In this document: piece by piece, positions 12,291-23,430 of the stretch
Position numbering within the stretch: position 1 is the stretch's first letter
How the letters are laid out: each line of letters opens with the position of its first letter
Assembly (NCBI GenBank): GCA_963573305.1
Contig: OY754329.1
Span: 43,172,417-43,236,416, forward strand
DNA length: 64,000 nucleotides
Direction: 5' to 3'
From: Pyrrhosoma nymphula
Taxonomy: Eukaryota; Arthropoda; Insecta; Odonata; Coenagrionidae
Notes under the pieces: model-generated
Database searches by the model: none
Told to the model about the DNA's origin: nothing
The model's input: the letters and a program-made list of their open reading frames with translations, nothing else
Made by a program: the position numbers and the translations under genes

Positions 12291-13180
12291 AAAAATCAAA
12301 TAATACATTTCCATTCACGACCGAAATCCGATTCCTCCTCTCCTCCTTCCTCTTCGTCGCCGATATTACGGATAGTCATAAAAGTCACATCCCCTTTATT
12401 TCGCCGGCCGTAAATTTCAATTTCGTGCACCACCCACCACCACCGCTCCTCCCATCCCGTGATCCTCGGCACCGCTACCGCTGCCAACATTAGCCGAGGA
12501 ATTAGCGTGAGATTCGCCGTCGAGGGAATTGGGTAGCTGTGGGCTCGGGTGGATGAATGTATGTGTGAGTGATACGGATTTTGGAACCGGAACAGCTTCC
12601 GAAAATCACGTCGAAGATGAACAGTCGTGAGAGGGAGAGATAAATGAAAAAAAGTGGAGCAATGGGAGATGGAGGAAGAGTGATAAAGGAGGGAAATAGA
12701 GAGGGGATAAAATCTGAGCTGCGGGTTCCACCTTTATTTTATTTTTTTTATATCCACCGTCATATACCTTTTTTCCATTCTTTCAAAAAAAGACGGCAGA
12801 GATTTTGGGCGAGGAGATGAGAGGGATAGAGAGTAATGGCTTTAAGGGGGAGGGGTGGGTAAAGAGGGAAGTGTGGAGATCGGATGGAGGAGAGAAAAAT
12901 CGAGCTCGAGAATGCGGGATCGTCGGCCAGGCCAGGGGGATCTCGCCGGCGAGGTCGATGGGTCAGGGCGGGACGAGGTGGGGCGCCGGTGGAAGGGAGT
13001 TTGGGAGCGGAAGAAGAGCGGACTTCCATCCGCGGGGATTCCCTTCAAACGCGGCGATTCATCCGAAACAACTTCGGGATAAACCTGACGCACCGACCTT
13101 ATCACTTTCACCGCGATTATTCTAACCGAAATGCCTACTTTTGCGTCGAGATAGTGGATTTGAAAGGTCCAAGGTAATGT
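12291..13180. other. GC-rich, purine-biased island
   Basis: From about 12620 to 12900 the plus strand is strongly purine-rich, and from 12900 to 13090 it is GC- and CpG-rich. Five open frames of 75-106 codons overlap here on both strands, which is what high GC gives by chance. None has a domain. This is a candidate regulatory or promoter-type island by composition only. Confidence 0.45.
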
Positions 13181-14300
13181 TCACATCATAATTTGACGCG
13201 CTAATCTCACGCTCAAATGAAAAAACTGATTCAGGATGCATTTGATGGAACCTTTCCGTTGTAATAGACTAAAAATACTCGCTTTCGACTGATCTAACAT
13301 AAGCACTTTCTACTAGTTTGTGATAAATAGTATGAAAGGGGCAATGACCTTTTTTCATTATTGTAGTATAATAGTATAGTATTCAAATGAAAAAAAGGCT
13401 TAATATTCCATATTGAAAAATAGAGAACACATGCTTCTGGTAGTGACATTTACTTATACTATGCTAATATCTTCAGATATTTCAGCTCCTGATAGATTCA
13501 CAATTACATTCCAGCATGCTTTTGACAGGGTTATCGCCTTGTTAAAGACTTTTAAATTAAAAGCATCGTCTAATTATAAAACTTGATCGTCGATAAATCT
13601 TATTTGTTCTGTTTTTGCATGACTATTCATAAAATTATACATTTTTATGGACTCAAAATCAACTAAAATTCGCATTGTTGAGTCTTCGTCTTTTGAGTAC
13701 TCGTTAACTTACACCATTCTTAATTTCCATCAACCCTTCATTCGGTATGATGGGGCAAACACTTTCCTACCTCTTCCCAAATTATCTGAAACTCTCTCTC
13801 CTAAAACGACCTTACACATCCCCCGTCTGTAATCTCTTCTTCCACAACACACCTTCTCACCTACTCCCTATCCTTATATGTAGGTATTTGGAATGAGTAA
13901 TCCTTTAATCCCCTCACCAGGTTATTATTAACATATACGGTCACACAACTCTCTGCTTGATCTCATTAAGTTTTAAGGGGGTATTTAAGCATTATCTTTA
14001 TCATCATGAATAATTCTAATCCTATTCCTCCCATTTGCCCAGCTTATCCAGCATTTTCCCTTTGATAACCCAGTTCAGTGACCCGAGCCCTTTACATTTC
14101 ACCTTATCTCTGGGAAGTATGCTAAAAAAACACTTTTTTAACAGTCGGCTACTTACTCGTATTTTGTATTCTAGAAGTATAAAAAATTAATTTAGGTAAT
14201 ATACAGATATAAAACTCTAAAACCTATGACAACTTAAAACCGATCATATGACGCTGTGAAATCTACATATTCAGAGAGAAAATATCAGCATACAGTAATA
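13181..14300. other. AT-rich non-coding stretch
   Basis: No gene or clear repeat. A pyrimidine-rich segment lies at about 13760-13860. Confidence 0.55.
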
Positions 14301-14308
14301 GCATGATT

Positions 14309-14371
14309 GTTGAGATAATATTATAGCATTTATATTAATGAGTTGAGCTGAGTTGAGATAATATTATAGCA
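14309..14371 (+). repeat. Direct repeat of 20 bp, 43 bp apart
   Basis: The 20-mer gttgagataatattatagca occurs exactly at 14309-14328 and 14352-14371. Between the copies is a related GAGTTGAGCTGAGTTGAG stutter. This looks like local slippage duplication. Confidence 0.9.
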
Positions 14372-16340
14372 ATAGGACAATAGTGGTTTCACCGTAAGCA
14401 TCAGCATAACTCCAAACCATTAAGGTTTTTTCAAAGTCATAAACTCCTCTTAAGTTAAAATTAATATTTATCCACTGATAGTGTCTAGGAATTATAAATG
14501 ATTATACCTGTAAAATGCGAAATAGGCAACTTCCTCAAAGCAGGAAAATGCAGGTTTACGGAGAGATGGAAAATTGGAAGTGAGGGTTGAGGTAGACTCT
14601 CCGGAGAGTTCAAAGCATCTGAGGATTCAAGATTCAGTAAATTGATACGTACTTAACCACACCATAAAAAGTGAAACCCGGAGATTCGAATACGGAGAAA
14701 ATTAATATTTAAAACCTCCCTACGTAACGAGGAATTTATCAGCATAAGCATGATATTTAACTTGTTAATGACCGCATTTGCACCCCATTTGTGCAACACG
14801 ACAAAATGTTGGCATTGGTAAATAACAAAGAAAATATAAATCAACTTTAACATAAAACAGAAAGACAGCTGTACAACAAAACAAGTATGTTCTGCCTCTA
14901 ACCCTATCAGCCACGTCATAATTGTTGAATAAGGAATTTTTAAGAAATCTAAAGATAGCTACTTCTGGAAAGGAAACGAAGTATTTGAAGTTTAATTAAA
15001 TTTGAAGACAAAACAAGACGTATAATTTTCCCGATTCCCCAATCAAAGTGAAAATTTAGTACGCAAACGTTTTAAATAAGAATTTCAGACAAATATTTAA
15101 ATAGAAAACGAAAATAACGCACTCAATTATTCTTCCTAAGTTCGGCATCATTCTCACAGTACTGGATAATCCATGGAGAAGTGAATTCATTTAATTTTGG
15201 AGTCCAATATACTTGCAATAAAAATATTATTGTCTGATTACACTCACCGAACATTCGTAATGCTTAAATTTCTTAATCCTAGCCGGCCACGTTGGCGGTG
15301 GGGTTGAGTCTTCGTATTCTAGCGCTAATAATGTTCCAAGCTGCACTAAGATATATAAAAAAGTGGAGTTTTAAGTGTGCATGTATCTTTTAATCAATTC
15401 ACACATAGACCACTGCACCGAAAGAGCTGAAATTATGCATCAACATAGCTAATATACTCGGTTCAACTATAGGCGTACTACCGTTTTGAACCTTTTGCTC
15501 ATTTAAAGAGTACGGTCATTTCCAAAATTTCTAGGGGAAGGGCCTATTTTTTCCGTGTGAATATTTATTTTTACCAGGAAGATTGTTGTTGCTAGTAGAG
15601 GTGACTTAAAGGTATAAGACTTGAGACTTTTTGCAGTACTCTTTGGTAAACGTTAAACTATTGAGAATTTTACTTACGTAACAATTTTATTACTAATAGT
15701 TTCAGTAGAAAAATATGACCTAAGATAAAGCGGGAGAAAGAGTAATCTTTCCCAGATATCTGCTGAGGTATGGTCAATGTCTTCATAGCGGAAAAAAGAG
15801 TATAAAGAACTACTAGAACACATATTACAGCTGGACGCTCTGAGACACGACTTTCAGCCAGCTTCTGAAGCCCCGGGTCATGCTACAAACAACTGCTCAT
15901 AATTTCAAATAAATATTCGAAAATGGTCTCTTTTGATACTGGAATAAAATCTTACTAAAACTGACTTATTCTAAATATGAGAAATTATTCTAAACATGTA
16001 TAGCGATCTTCCCCAGGCCCTTTATTGAAACCCTAATATTATTTTAGTTTTACTGATTTAAAAATAAACAATTTCAGGAAAATATCTTATTGCATCATTT
16101 AGCAACAAAACGGGAAATTTCCACTTAGTAAAAACAATAATAATATGGGGAATGAAAAGTCAGATGTATGAATAGAAATACTATATTATTTTATATCTCT
16201 CCTAGTGAGAATCTTATTTATTTGCATATTATCTCTCCCGTTGATAATTGATGGGCATTTCCGCTAGTAGGTTTATAAAATCAATTTAATTATGCGTAAG
16301 AATGGACTCTTCTACACTAAAATTTGGCTCACTAATAAAG
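14372..16340. other. AT-rich non-coding stretch
   Basis: No gene, RNA or mobile element recognised. A minus-strand 88-codon frame at 14653-14919 is hydrophobic and has no known motif. Confidence 0.55.
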
Positions 16341-16345
16341 AATAC

Positions 16346-16369
16346 GTTTATTTATTTTATTTATTTAAT
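16346..16369 (+). repeat. TTTAT-type simple repeat
   Basis: An imperfect run of TTTATTTAT units. Simple sequence only. Confidence 0.8.
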
Positions 16370-16689
16370 GTATTGGAAACTTAAATTTTTCAATCAAACT
16401 TATTAAACGTTTAAGGCGTTTTGGCTTGATAAGTCTTCACTCAGAAGATTCATGTGTATGCCGGAACTTTAATCAAGCGTTTTGGGCGTATCAGACACGG
16501 GTTAGCATCAGGGTTTAGAGGAACATTAATACTCCTCTTGGTATATTCTTGGTTTTTGGAATATTCTTCTGAATATTCCTGATTATGGCTTATTGAATCT
16601 AAACACGAAGTACCATTCATAAGCAAGGGAATTGTTGGGGAACTTAGGTAATTTGCGTCATTTTGGACAGTTACGTTGGTTATTGGGGG

Positions 16690-16808
16690 ATTGGGGAATT
16701 GAGGAAGGGTGGAAAAAAACCCAGCTTGGGGCCTGAATTTCCCGGAGTTGAACCTGGACCCTCGAAATGGGAAGCCAGTACTAATACCACCATACCAAAC
16801 CTATTAAC
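16690..16808 (-). repeat. Shortened copy of the tRNA-headed SINE family
   Basis: Read on the minus strand, it begins with a tRNA-like head: GGTATGGTGGTATTAGTAC (A-box region), TTCCCATTTCGAGGGT, then a B-box-like GGTTCAACTCC. It then passes almost directly to the tail signature CTGGGTTTTTTTCCACCC. The central domain found in the 24.6- and 41.6-kb copies is missing, so this copy carries an internal deletion. TTCCNATTTCGAGGGT is shared with 41583-41600, which ties the two together. Such SINEs are transcribed by RNA polymerase III and mobilised by a partner LINE; activity of this copy is unlikely. Confidence 0.6.
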
Positions 16809-18290
16809 CTTACATAAATACGTTTTGTGGAAAAGTACAAGTTTCGATACATTGAGAATGGCTTCCTTCCAATTCGTCTCGCCAAATACCATTACTTTTA
16901 CGTAAAATACTGGCTCTTACCCGTCAAAAATGGCGTCCGTCTGTATACATTGGAATGGAAATCTAGGCTAATTGTAAGATTTCCTTGAATAAGCTTTAAG
17001 TAGCATTCACTTTATGAATGTATGTGGCCATTTCTCCATTAAATTTATCATTACGCTGCTCATGGCAACACGGTAACCAAGATAAATATTTATCACAAAT
17101 CTCGAAGAATATTTGTTCATTTATTTATAAACTAGCGGAAAGTGCCTGTTGAAATGCAATGGGTGTGAAAAACACTGAACTTATTTCATAAAAAAATCAC
17201 TAAGCCTGGAGAATACTGTTGGCCTGGTCATTTGAGGAGTTTGTGTCCTATCTTGTACGTTGTGTTCGACGTAGTAGACATGCTGACCGTTTTCCAGGTG
17301 CACGGAGAGATGGTCCTCTTTCATGCACCCAAAAATTAGTGAATATAAGTTAACTGCACTTTAACACCTTTAAACATAAATAAATAACTCACAACGTTTA
17401 TGATGTCGAAATTGGTCTAAAAAAACAATTCGCAATCGTAATGAGAGGCAGACGGTTTCACTACGTGTAATACATCTGAGTATTAAACGATTATAAACAA
17501 CGATGTGTTTGTTGTAGCAACATAAGCATTATTAACATTACTATTTGCTGCAACTAAGTATTTTTGCACATTTAATTAAGTGTGCAGTATATTTAATTCC
17601 TTTATGTGTATCGTTTACTACATAAGTGTTCTCTCATATACTTAAATGCAGTGCCTCTATGAGAGCTACGATGGGAATAGACATCGAAGTCTATACTTGT
17701 TGTAAATATGCATTGAATATTTATCGATTACCCCACGAAGCAATCTATCACGGGGCCCTTGGGACTCTGTGCCCTTCTTATACAGATTTTCTTTCTACGT
17801 GCTATCATGGGCCTGCAGGAAAACGAGATATTTAAATGCTAGAGGCGTGATAATCCATTGAAAATCAAATCTCTGGTTGTCAAGTAAATATGCTACTGTT
17901 GATTTCGGAAAAAAATGAGATTTTTTAGCTAAAAACATGATATTCAGACAAATAAGAAGCTAAAAATAAAATCGAATGAAAGAATAAGAAACTTCATTTA
18001 TTCAGCCATCTGATGTAAAAAATCTCAACCCTATACCTTGAGCGGAAGTAATTTTAAAAAACAAAACATTATACCGCTGCAAAAACCCAATACTTAGCGT
18101 ATCAAAGGGCCGGCACCTTTTTGGGACCTTTTGGGGCCCTGAAATCTTTTTGGACCCTGAGATCTTTTTAAAATAGACTACAATTTTCTTCATGTCTTGA
18201 ATTATTAGTCTGCAGAATTTCAGCACAATCAAAGTAAAACAGTAGATTTGTATAAAAGCCAAACAGGCAGGCAAACATTCTTTCTTTATA
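16809..18290. other. AT-rich non-coding stretch with a small imperfect tandem repeat
   Basis: Mostly featureless. At about 18114-18164 an 18-bp unit of the form tttttggaccctgagatc is repeated about two and a half times with mismatches. This gives a repeated Lys-Lys-Ile-Ser-Gly in a minus-strand frame that I do not regard as a gene. Confidence 0.5.
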
Positions 18291-18346
18291 TATGTATGCA
18301 TTGTTCTCGGGTTTCCATCCAAGTAAGGATTTTGGCTCCTGCCAAC

Positions 18347-18378
18347 GTTTCGACGGAATACTCCTCCATCGTCGTTAG
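18347..18378 (-). ncRNA. Hammerhead-like core in the left arm
   Basis: On the minus strand the order is CTAACGA, C, a 6-bp stem (GATGGA with TCCGTC, including one G-T pair) around GGAGTAT, then GAAAC. This is the hammerhead order of CUGANGA, stem II, GAAA, with one deviation in the first box. Stems I and III and the cleavage site were not demonstrated, so this is a core-like motif, not a proven ribozyme. Confidence 0.35.
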
Positions 18379-18636
18379 AGCAATGATTTGCAGGACATTC
18401 TGTCCACGCTTATATACCGGATTACTATACGCTGAAATAAATTGCATACGACTCTCATAGACGTGAATACCACAAATATTTCTACGCTTTCGTTTTAATC
18501 ACCTCTCTTTCCCACTTGTCCACCTGATTTTTTTCAATATTGACCTCTCTACGTTCCAGTTATTCACTCCGTGTCAACGCATTCAGTCATTATACGGGTA
18601 TATAAGCTTTGAAAGAAAGTCCTGCAGATCATCTCT

Positions 18637-18668
18637 CTGAAGGCGATGGAGGAGTATTCCAATGAAAC
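18637..18668 (+). ncRNA. Degenerate hammerhead-like core in the right arm
   Basis: The reverse counterpart of the left-arm motif: CTGAAGGC, GATGGA, loop GGAGTAT, TCCAAT, GAAAC. The last bases of stem II no longer pair, so this copy looks more decayed than the left one. Confidence 0.3.
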
Positions 18669-18724
18669 GTTGGCAGCATCCAAAATCCTTACTTGTATGG
18701 AAGCCTGAGAACAATTCATGCATA

Positions 18725-19020
18725 AAATTCGCCGAGAAAGAACATAATTTTATATTTTTTCATTTATTTATCATTATTTTGAAAGCCATAGACACAAAGC
18801 ATTTTGATTTAAAATACGGATATAGTCTAATTCAAATATTTTTGGGGTCGATTTACAATTCAAATAACATATATTTAGAAATATAACAGTAACACTTTTA
18901 ATGGATTTGAGACCTTGATCGCTGCACCCCTAGCAGCGTTACAGACCGACAGACATACCTAAATAAATATATGGTTTGGCGCTATTTCCAAACAACTCCT
19001 TCCCTTGGATAGAACCTCGG
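18725..19020. other. AT-rich non-coding stretch
   Basis: Nothing recognised. Confidence 0.5.
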
Positions 19021-19760
19021 TCCTCCTGATGTCTAGAGAAATGGCAGTATGAGGAAAAGAAGATTCGGGCGAGAGGGATCGGAGAGAGGGCGCTCAGCTA
19101 CCACCCGTCAAACTCCACGCGCACGCTATGCCGTCATTGACGTGGGGGGAGGGTTGATTCAGGAATATTTCCACGTCGAATTCCACCACTCCCCCCTTTC
19201 TCAGTCTCTTCTCCATCCCTTTCCCTCCCTACATCCCTCCCGAAATCCGCAAAGACAGGGTTGAAAGTGTGACGCATTTCCTCGCTCCCTCTCTCAGCTG
19301 GTTGGGAGAACGGCAGTGACAGCGGCGGCAGTGGCGGTGCCAAAGCACATGCCACGCATCCAAGAGATTAAGCGATTACCGTGCAGAAGGGCATATCCGA
19401 GGTAGAGCTCTCTCCCCGTGTAATCTTCATTCCGAACCCTTTCAGCGATTACTTTTTCGGGGGCGCGCGGCGTAATTAAAAGGTTTCCCGCAAGAGGGAG
19501 CCAGAGAGAATTCTCGCTTCTTTTTTTTTATTTCCGCTCGACGCGAAAGTTCATCTGTTAGGGCGCCTTTGTAGCGTGAGGTGAAGTTTTTCCATTTTTT
19601 TTTAAATACTTCAGGCATTCAAAAGGATTTCCTGATGCCAGCCTCTTCCGCACGTAGTCTTTATGAAGCCGCGGACACTACTGATATTGCATATAACTAC
19701 GATGTGAAAACGGGACCGTAATGCGCCGGGCGGCGTGTTGAGGACACATGGGGCTTTCTT
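19021..19760. other. GC- and CpG-richer island
   Basis: Contains GCGGCGGCAGTGGCGG near 19322 and GGGGCGCGCGGCG near 19460, with CT-rich and GA-rich flanks. Two opposed open frames of 71-73 codons overlap and show no domain. By composition it could be a promoter or enhancer, but no initiator, TATA box or transcript evidence can be seen. Confidence 0.4.
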
Positions 19761-20555
19761 TCCGCATAAGGGTTAATGAGATAAATGTAGAGAGTTGATT
19801 TTTTGTGTCATACTTCCAAAATACAACGCTCAAACCTGGCTATAACCCATGAAACTAGACAGCTAAATTACGTTTACCCATATCAAATGCTGAAATATTA
19901 ACTACCTTAAACACTACAGTGGTAAAACATCAACCTAAATTTGCTGTAGTACGCCCAATCGGCTGTGGATAATTTATAATACGATGGAACTCATTGCCAC
20001 AATGGTGGTGCTGTCAAGTACGATCACTCATTTAGGTAAGTGGGGTAAGAGCTTCTCACAGTGTATGTCTGCAATTACCACACACTCTGCCGAATAAAGT
20101 TATAAGAATGACTATTATTGTCACCTATAGACTTTTACGTTGAGTTTGATAATGTTGTGGGGTGCAACATATTTAATTGAAATTTGTCATACTCGTGCTT
20201 CCGCCAGCAGGCAACAAACTCGGGGAGACATTAGAAACACAACATCCGATCATATATTTTGAAAAATATGCATTGTTTACTTGTGCACATGATATAAATA
20301 TCTTTATTCACTAAACCAATCATTTTGAATAAAAAGATTCTTTTTAACAATTCATTACTTTTCAGCACATAATAATGATAATGCAGACAAGCCTTTCAAA
20401 TTACACTTAAACATTACGAATACAGTTTTAACAGTCAAACAAAGTACCCCTCACGTACTAAGTTCAGCATTGTGGAACCGAAAATAAGAGGAAGCGTTAC
20501 AAAAATTCTACAAGTAAATGTAACAGAATTTCGAACTGGGTTACCTATTTTTGAA
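19761..20555. other. AT-rich non-coding stretch
   Basis: No gene or repeat recognised. Confidence 0.55.
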
Positions 20556-20619
20556 AAATTCAAAGAACTGCGGAACTGGCCGCGCAGTAACTTTAACGGA
20601 GTCACCCGCTAGAGGTCAC

Positions 20620-20727
20620 ACTATTGTGTGAAATTCACAGTGAAAAAATCATTCGCCTGGACTGGGATTCGAACCCAGGCCCCCCTATTTCGCGCCGAGT
20701 GCTCTACCAGTTAAGCTACCCAATTTC
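20620..20727 (-). repeat. tRNA-derived SINE, minus-strand copy
   Basis: On the minus strand TAGCTTAACTGG (A box) and GGTTCGAATCC (B box, consensus) are correctly spaced. They are followed by CAGGCGAATGAT and a tail with CACTGTGAATTTCACACAAT. The sequence resembles a tRNA, but the 5' half of the acceptor stem pairs only partly and position 33 is not U. It is therefore a SINE head and not a working tRNA gene. Confidence 0.8.
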
Positions 20728-20860
20728 ATGAAGACTTTAAGGAGCGAGATGTCTTCACAGGTACCGTGCATACAATGCCAAAGAACCCGCGTGCGAACGC
20801 TAAGCGCTACTGTCCACGAGGTAAAGCCAAACTTTAATCACAAAGGTGTTTTCTTAGACG
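20728..20860. other. Spacer between the two inverted SINE copies
   Basis: It begins with a small inverted repeat (GAAGAC/GTCTTC around 20739-20757). The rest is unrecognised. A 62-codon plus-strand frame starts here and runs into the direct repeat; it has no domain. Confidence 0.5.
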
Positions 20861-20918
20861 AATTCAAAGAACTGCGGAACTGGCCGCGCAGGAACTTTAA
20901 CGGAGTCACTCGCTAGTG

Positions 20919-21022
20919 GTCAGGGTAGCTTAATTGGTAGAGAACTCGGCGCGAAATCGGGGGGTCTGGGTTCGAATCCCAGTCCAGGCGAATGATTATT
21001 TCACTGTGAATTTCACACAATT
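20919..21022 (+). repeat. tRNA-derived SINE, plus-strand copy
   Basis: The A box TAGCTTAATTGG and B box GGTTCGAATCC are intact. The acceptor arms GTCAGGG (20919-20925) and TCCAGGC (20983-20989) pair at six of seven positions, counting G-T wobbles. The anticodon arm is poor and U33 is absent. The 3' flank CACTGTGAATTTCACACAAT matches the minus-strand copy, so the two form a near-identical inverted pair. RNA polymerase III transcription is plausible from the boxes; tRNA function is not supported. Confidence 0.8.
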
Positions 21023-22170
21023 ATTTTTAAAAGTCAGATTTTCTTAAAATTCATCCCGAACGATCTCTTTCATACCAAACTTCAAGATAATTCCTATACT
21101 TCAGGACTTTTGGCAACCATATTTTCAGAGAACGGACACTATAGCTTCAAGGAAACACGATGAAAATATAATTATTTAAGCATACGAGAAAATATAATTA
21201 TCTATTAATAATAATGTCATGGGTCGGGCGCCATTGATAACTCCAAAAGAATACAATCGGAGGGTATGCTAATGCCTAGCCCACGATGTGAAACGGATAA
21301 CAGGGTTCGTCCAGCCCTCTAGGTTAACGAATGTAGGCCAGTCAAACGAGTGGCGATTGACCATGAGAAGCGAATTTCAGGACTTGTCTCGACACAGCTT
21401 ACTTCTAACATGCAACGCAGAACCGATATTTCAAAAGCCTGGGATTAGCCTCAGATGCCTTTATCTACCGCTCTATCAGCTAGCATTTCCTCTCCATTGC
21501 AAACTGCTATGCCCACCTCAATCACTTCACCATTTAAATCTTCCATTAACCTCAGTTAATTGAAACGGCTTTATTAGTGTCGGCACAAAATACGATTAGG
21601 AGACCAAATAGTTCGCCTTTAATTCAACCATGACCGTATTTATGTATTTGTCTTTACGTAGGTAATGCGTTTTAAGGACTTAACGTGTCACAATGTATGC
21701 GTGGTCATGAAGTTTCCATCAATTAGATAATTCGCCTTAAAGTTATAGTTTATCAACAAAATCTATTAGTAACATCCTAATCAATCAATTAGGGCTTCTA
21801 TTCTCCGATTTCCAATAGTTGTAAAACGAAGTATGTTTGATTACACGCTTTTGTGTCTGTAACACATGAAATAGTTAGTTAATGCCCAGTTTCATGCACA
21901 TTCTAAGTACTCTCCACATTTCAGCCGAATACACTCCACCAATATCTATTCGTGAGAGAATGAGACCTCGAAATGCAGAGAGGATATTGCCTGTACGGAA
22001 GAGAGTTACGATCCTGAAGTGATGACACGGACGTAATAACACCGATTCCCCGAATAACCCATCCACATTTACATCGATTTACCATCTCATGTTCAAGTTT
22101 TCATGCATTTTCAGAAGAAAAATAATATGAAAAAACTCTTACCCCTTCCACAAGCTCGAAAATCTATGGA
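21023..22170. other. Non-coding stretch, nothing recognised
   Basis: A 91-codon plus-strand frame at 21288-21563 lies in slightly GC-richer DNA but has no domain. No repeat recognised. Confidence 0.5.
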
Positions 22171-22452
22171 ACCTCAAAATGTCATCGAGTATTGAACGTC
22201 GTTGGAACACAAAAGAATCCACCGCGCCCTCGATATTGTTCAAAAGATCTTTTCCCTAGCTCTCCAGATAGGGGTCCTCCCACAGCGACCGAAAAAGACG
22301 AAAAGAGGATGAATAGTGGGGATGCGAAAAATTGAAGCGCGGAACGAAGGTGGGGTGGTAGTAAAGAAGTGGTGGTATGCGGGGGATGGGGGTGAAGGAT
22401 TGCTGGGGAGTTTTTAGTCGAAGGCACCCCTTCGATGGTTCGTCTCTCCCAT
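22171..22452. other. GC-richer flank of the Harbinger-like element
   Basis: G-rich on the plus strand from about 22320 to 22415. An 81-codon minus-strand frame has a composition-driven product with no domain. Confidence 0.4.
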
Positions 22453-22455
22453 TTA

Positions 22456-23089
22456 AGGCCGTATCAGCTAGCGTTCGTCGGAGCGGTTAGCGGGAGCGTG
22501 AGCGGTTGCGGTTAACTCGTCAACCAATTGGAAGGCAGCGGCTGGCTTGAGCGGGTGCGGGTGCGAGAATAGCTGACCGTCTATTTTTCCGACCGAGAAT
22601 TGCAACCGCAGCCAATCGCGGACTCGGATTTAATCACGTGACCTCGTCGCGTCATCTGCTGCCGTTTTATTTTTGTTTTGCTCGCAGGCATAGTTCATGA
22701 GTGAAACAAAACATGGTTCCTGTTTCATGTATGAGTTTGATTAGCAACACACTGTTTGTTTATACGTTAGAAGTTCATTTATTATTTGCATTGTATTGTT
22801 GTCACGATCGGTGTTAAGGTGCGCTATCTCTGACTCTGAATTAAATATTTAATTTGGATTAAATCAAGATAAATCCATCCACGTTATGATAGAAGAATAT
22901 AAAACAGGGCCGAAAAAGGACGAAGGTTTTTTTTCACTTGAAAACATTATTTTTGTGGTTGATCTCATTGAAATGCGGCCAATGAAGTGACGGCCAACCG
23001 ACAACCGCATCGCACAGTGTGATTGGAAGAAGCGACCCCCGCAGCCGCTCCCGCTAACCGCTCCGACGAACGCTAGTGTGATACGGTCT
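22456..23089. mobile_element. Non-autonomous PIF/Harbinger-like DNA transposon (634 bp)
   Basis: The ends are inverted repeats of about 44 bp: 22456-22498 and 23046-23089. The inner 31 bases, CTAGCGTTCGTCGGAGCGGT onward to GGGAGCG, are identical. The outer parts are AGGCCGTATCAG and, reverse-complemented, AGACCGTATCACA. Both sides are bounded by TTA (22453-22455 and 23090-23092), the 3-bp target duplication typical of PIF/Harbinger elements. No transposase frame lies inside, so it would depend on an autonomous relative. GC-rich subterminal segments with repeated GAGCGGTT-like words flank an AT-rich core, as is common in such miniature elements. The well-preserved termini suggest fairly recent insertion. 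Confidence 0.85.
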
Positions 23090-23092
23090 TTA

Positions 23093-23430
23093 GTTACCTT
23101 TACCTCAAGCGTTGAACCAATTCCCCCTTCTTCTTCCCCCCCTTAGTTCTCCCCGCCGCCGTGCGCTGAGAGAGGGCACGCGGGTTTCATGGGGGGGGGG
23201 GGGGGGCGCAACTTCAAAGCAGACGAAGACGAGGGGTGAGTGGGGAAAATGGCCCACTCTCTTTCCCCGTCTTTGTTTATTTTCCCCGTGCAACGCCTGG
23301 CATGCTCACTGGGGGTGCACGACACTGGAATTTTGCGTTGCGATATGAATTTTATTTTGCAATCGGGTCGATGACTAGTTACTTAGGGGAGGCAGTGGAC
23401 AACTTAAGGTGGGTGGAGCGATAATCGAGG
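23093..23430. other. GC-rich island with a 16-base G run
   Basis: A pure G run occupies 23191-23206. Open frames on both strands (60-78 codons) pass through it and are not credible genes. Runs of this length are prone to sequencing error and polymorphism. Confidence 0.6.

Larger units (their letters stand above)
18303..18712. repeat. Fold-back element with ~115-bp imperfect inverted arms
   Basis: The left arm (about 18303-18420) and right arm (about 18597-18712) are reverse complements with scattered mismatches, separated by roughly 175 bases. Matching landmarks include AAGTAAGGATTTTGG, TGCCAACGTTTC, GGAATACTCCTCCATCG, CTGCAGGAC and GCTTATATACC. The matching extends outward a few bases to GTTCTC/GAGAAC. 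Each arm carries a hammerhead-like core, listed separately. Inverted paired terminal repeats of this kind are known from Penelope-like elements, but no reverse transcriptase lies between the arms here. A two-copy inverted insertion of a short retroelement is an alternative. Confidence 0.8.
20557..20922 (+). repeat. 62-bp direct repeat flanking the SINE pair (two copies)
   Basis: Copies at 20557-20618 and 20861-20922 differ at only a few positions. Both contain AATTCAAAGAACTGCGGAAC and AACTTTAACGGAGTCAC and end in GGTCA. In the first copy GGTCA is followed by the tail end of a minus-strand SINE. In the second it runs straight into the head of a plus-strand SINE. The block may be a duplicated piece of host DNA that received two insertions, or part of a larger composite element. 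Confidence 0.85.

Noticed and set aside
17125..17165. Possible second Helitron 3' end on the minus strand (CTTTCCGCTAGT)
   Set aside because: CTAG and T are present, but no convincing hairpin sits at the right distance and no left end is visible.
20919..20990. Possible functional tRNA gene
   Set aside because: The boxes and acceptor stem fit, but the anticodon stem is poor, U33 is absent and a near-identical inverted partner with a shared 3' tail shows it is a SINE.
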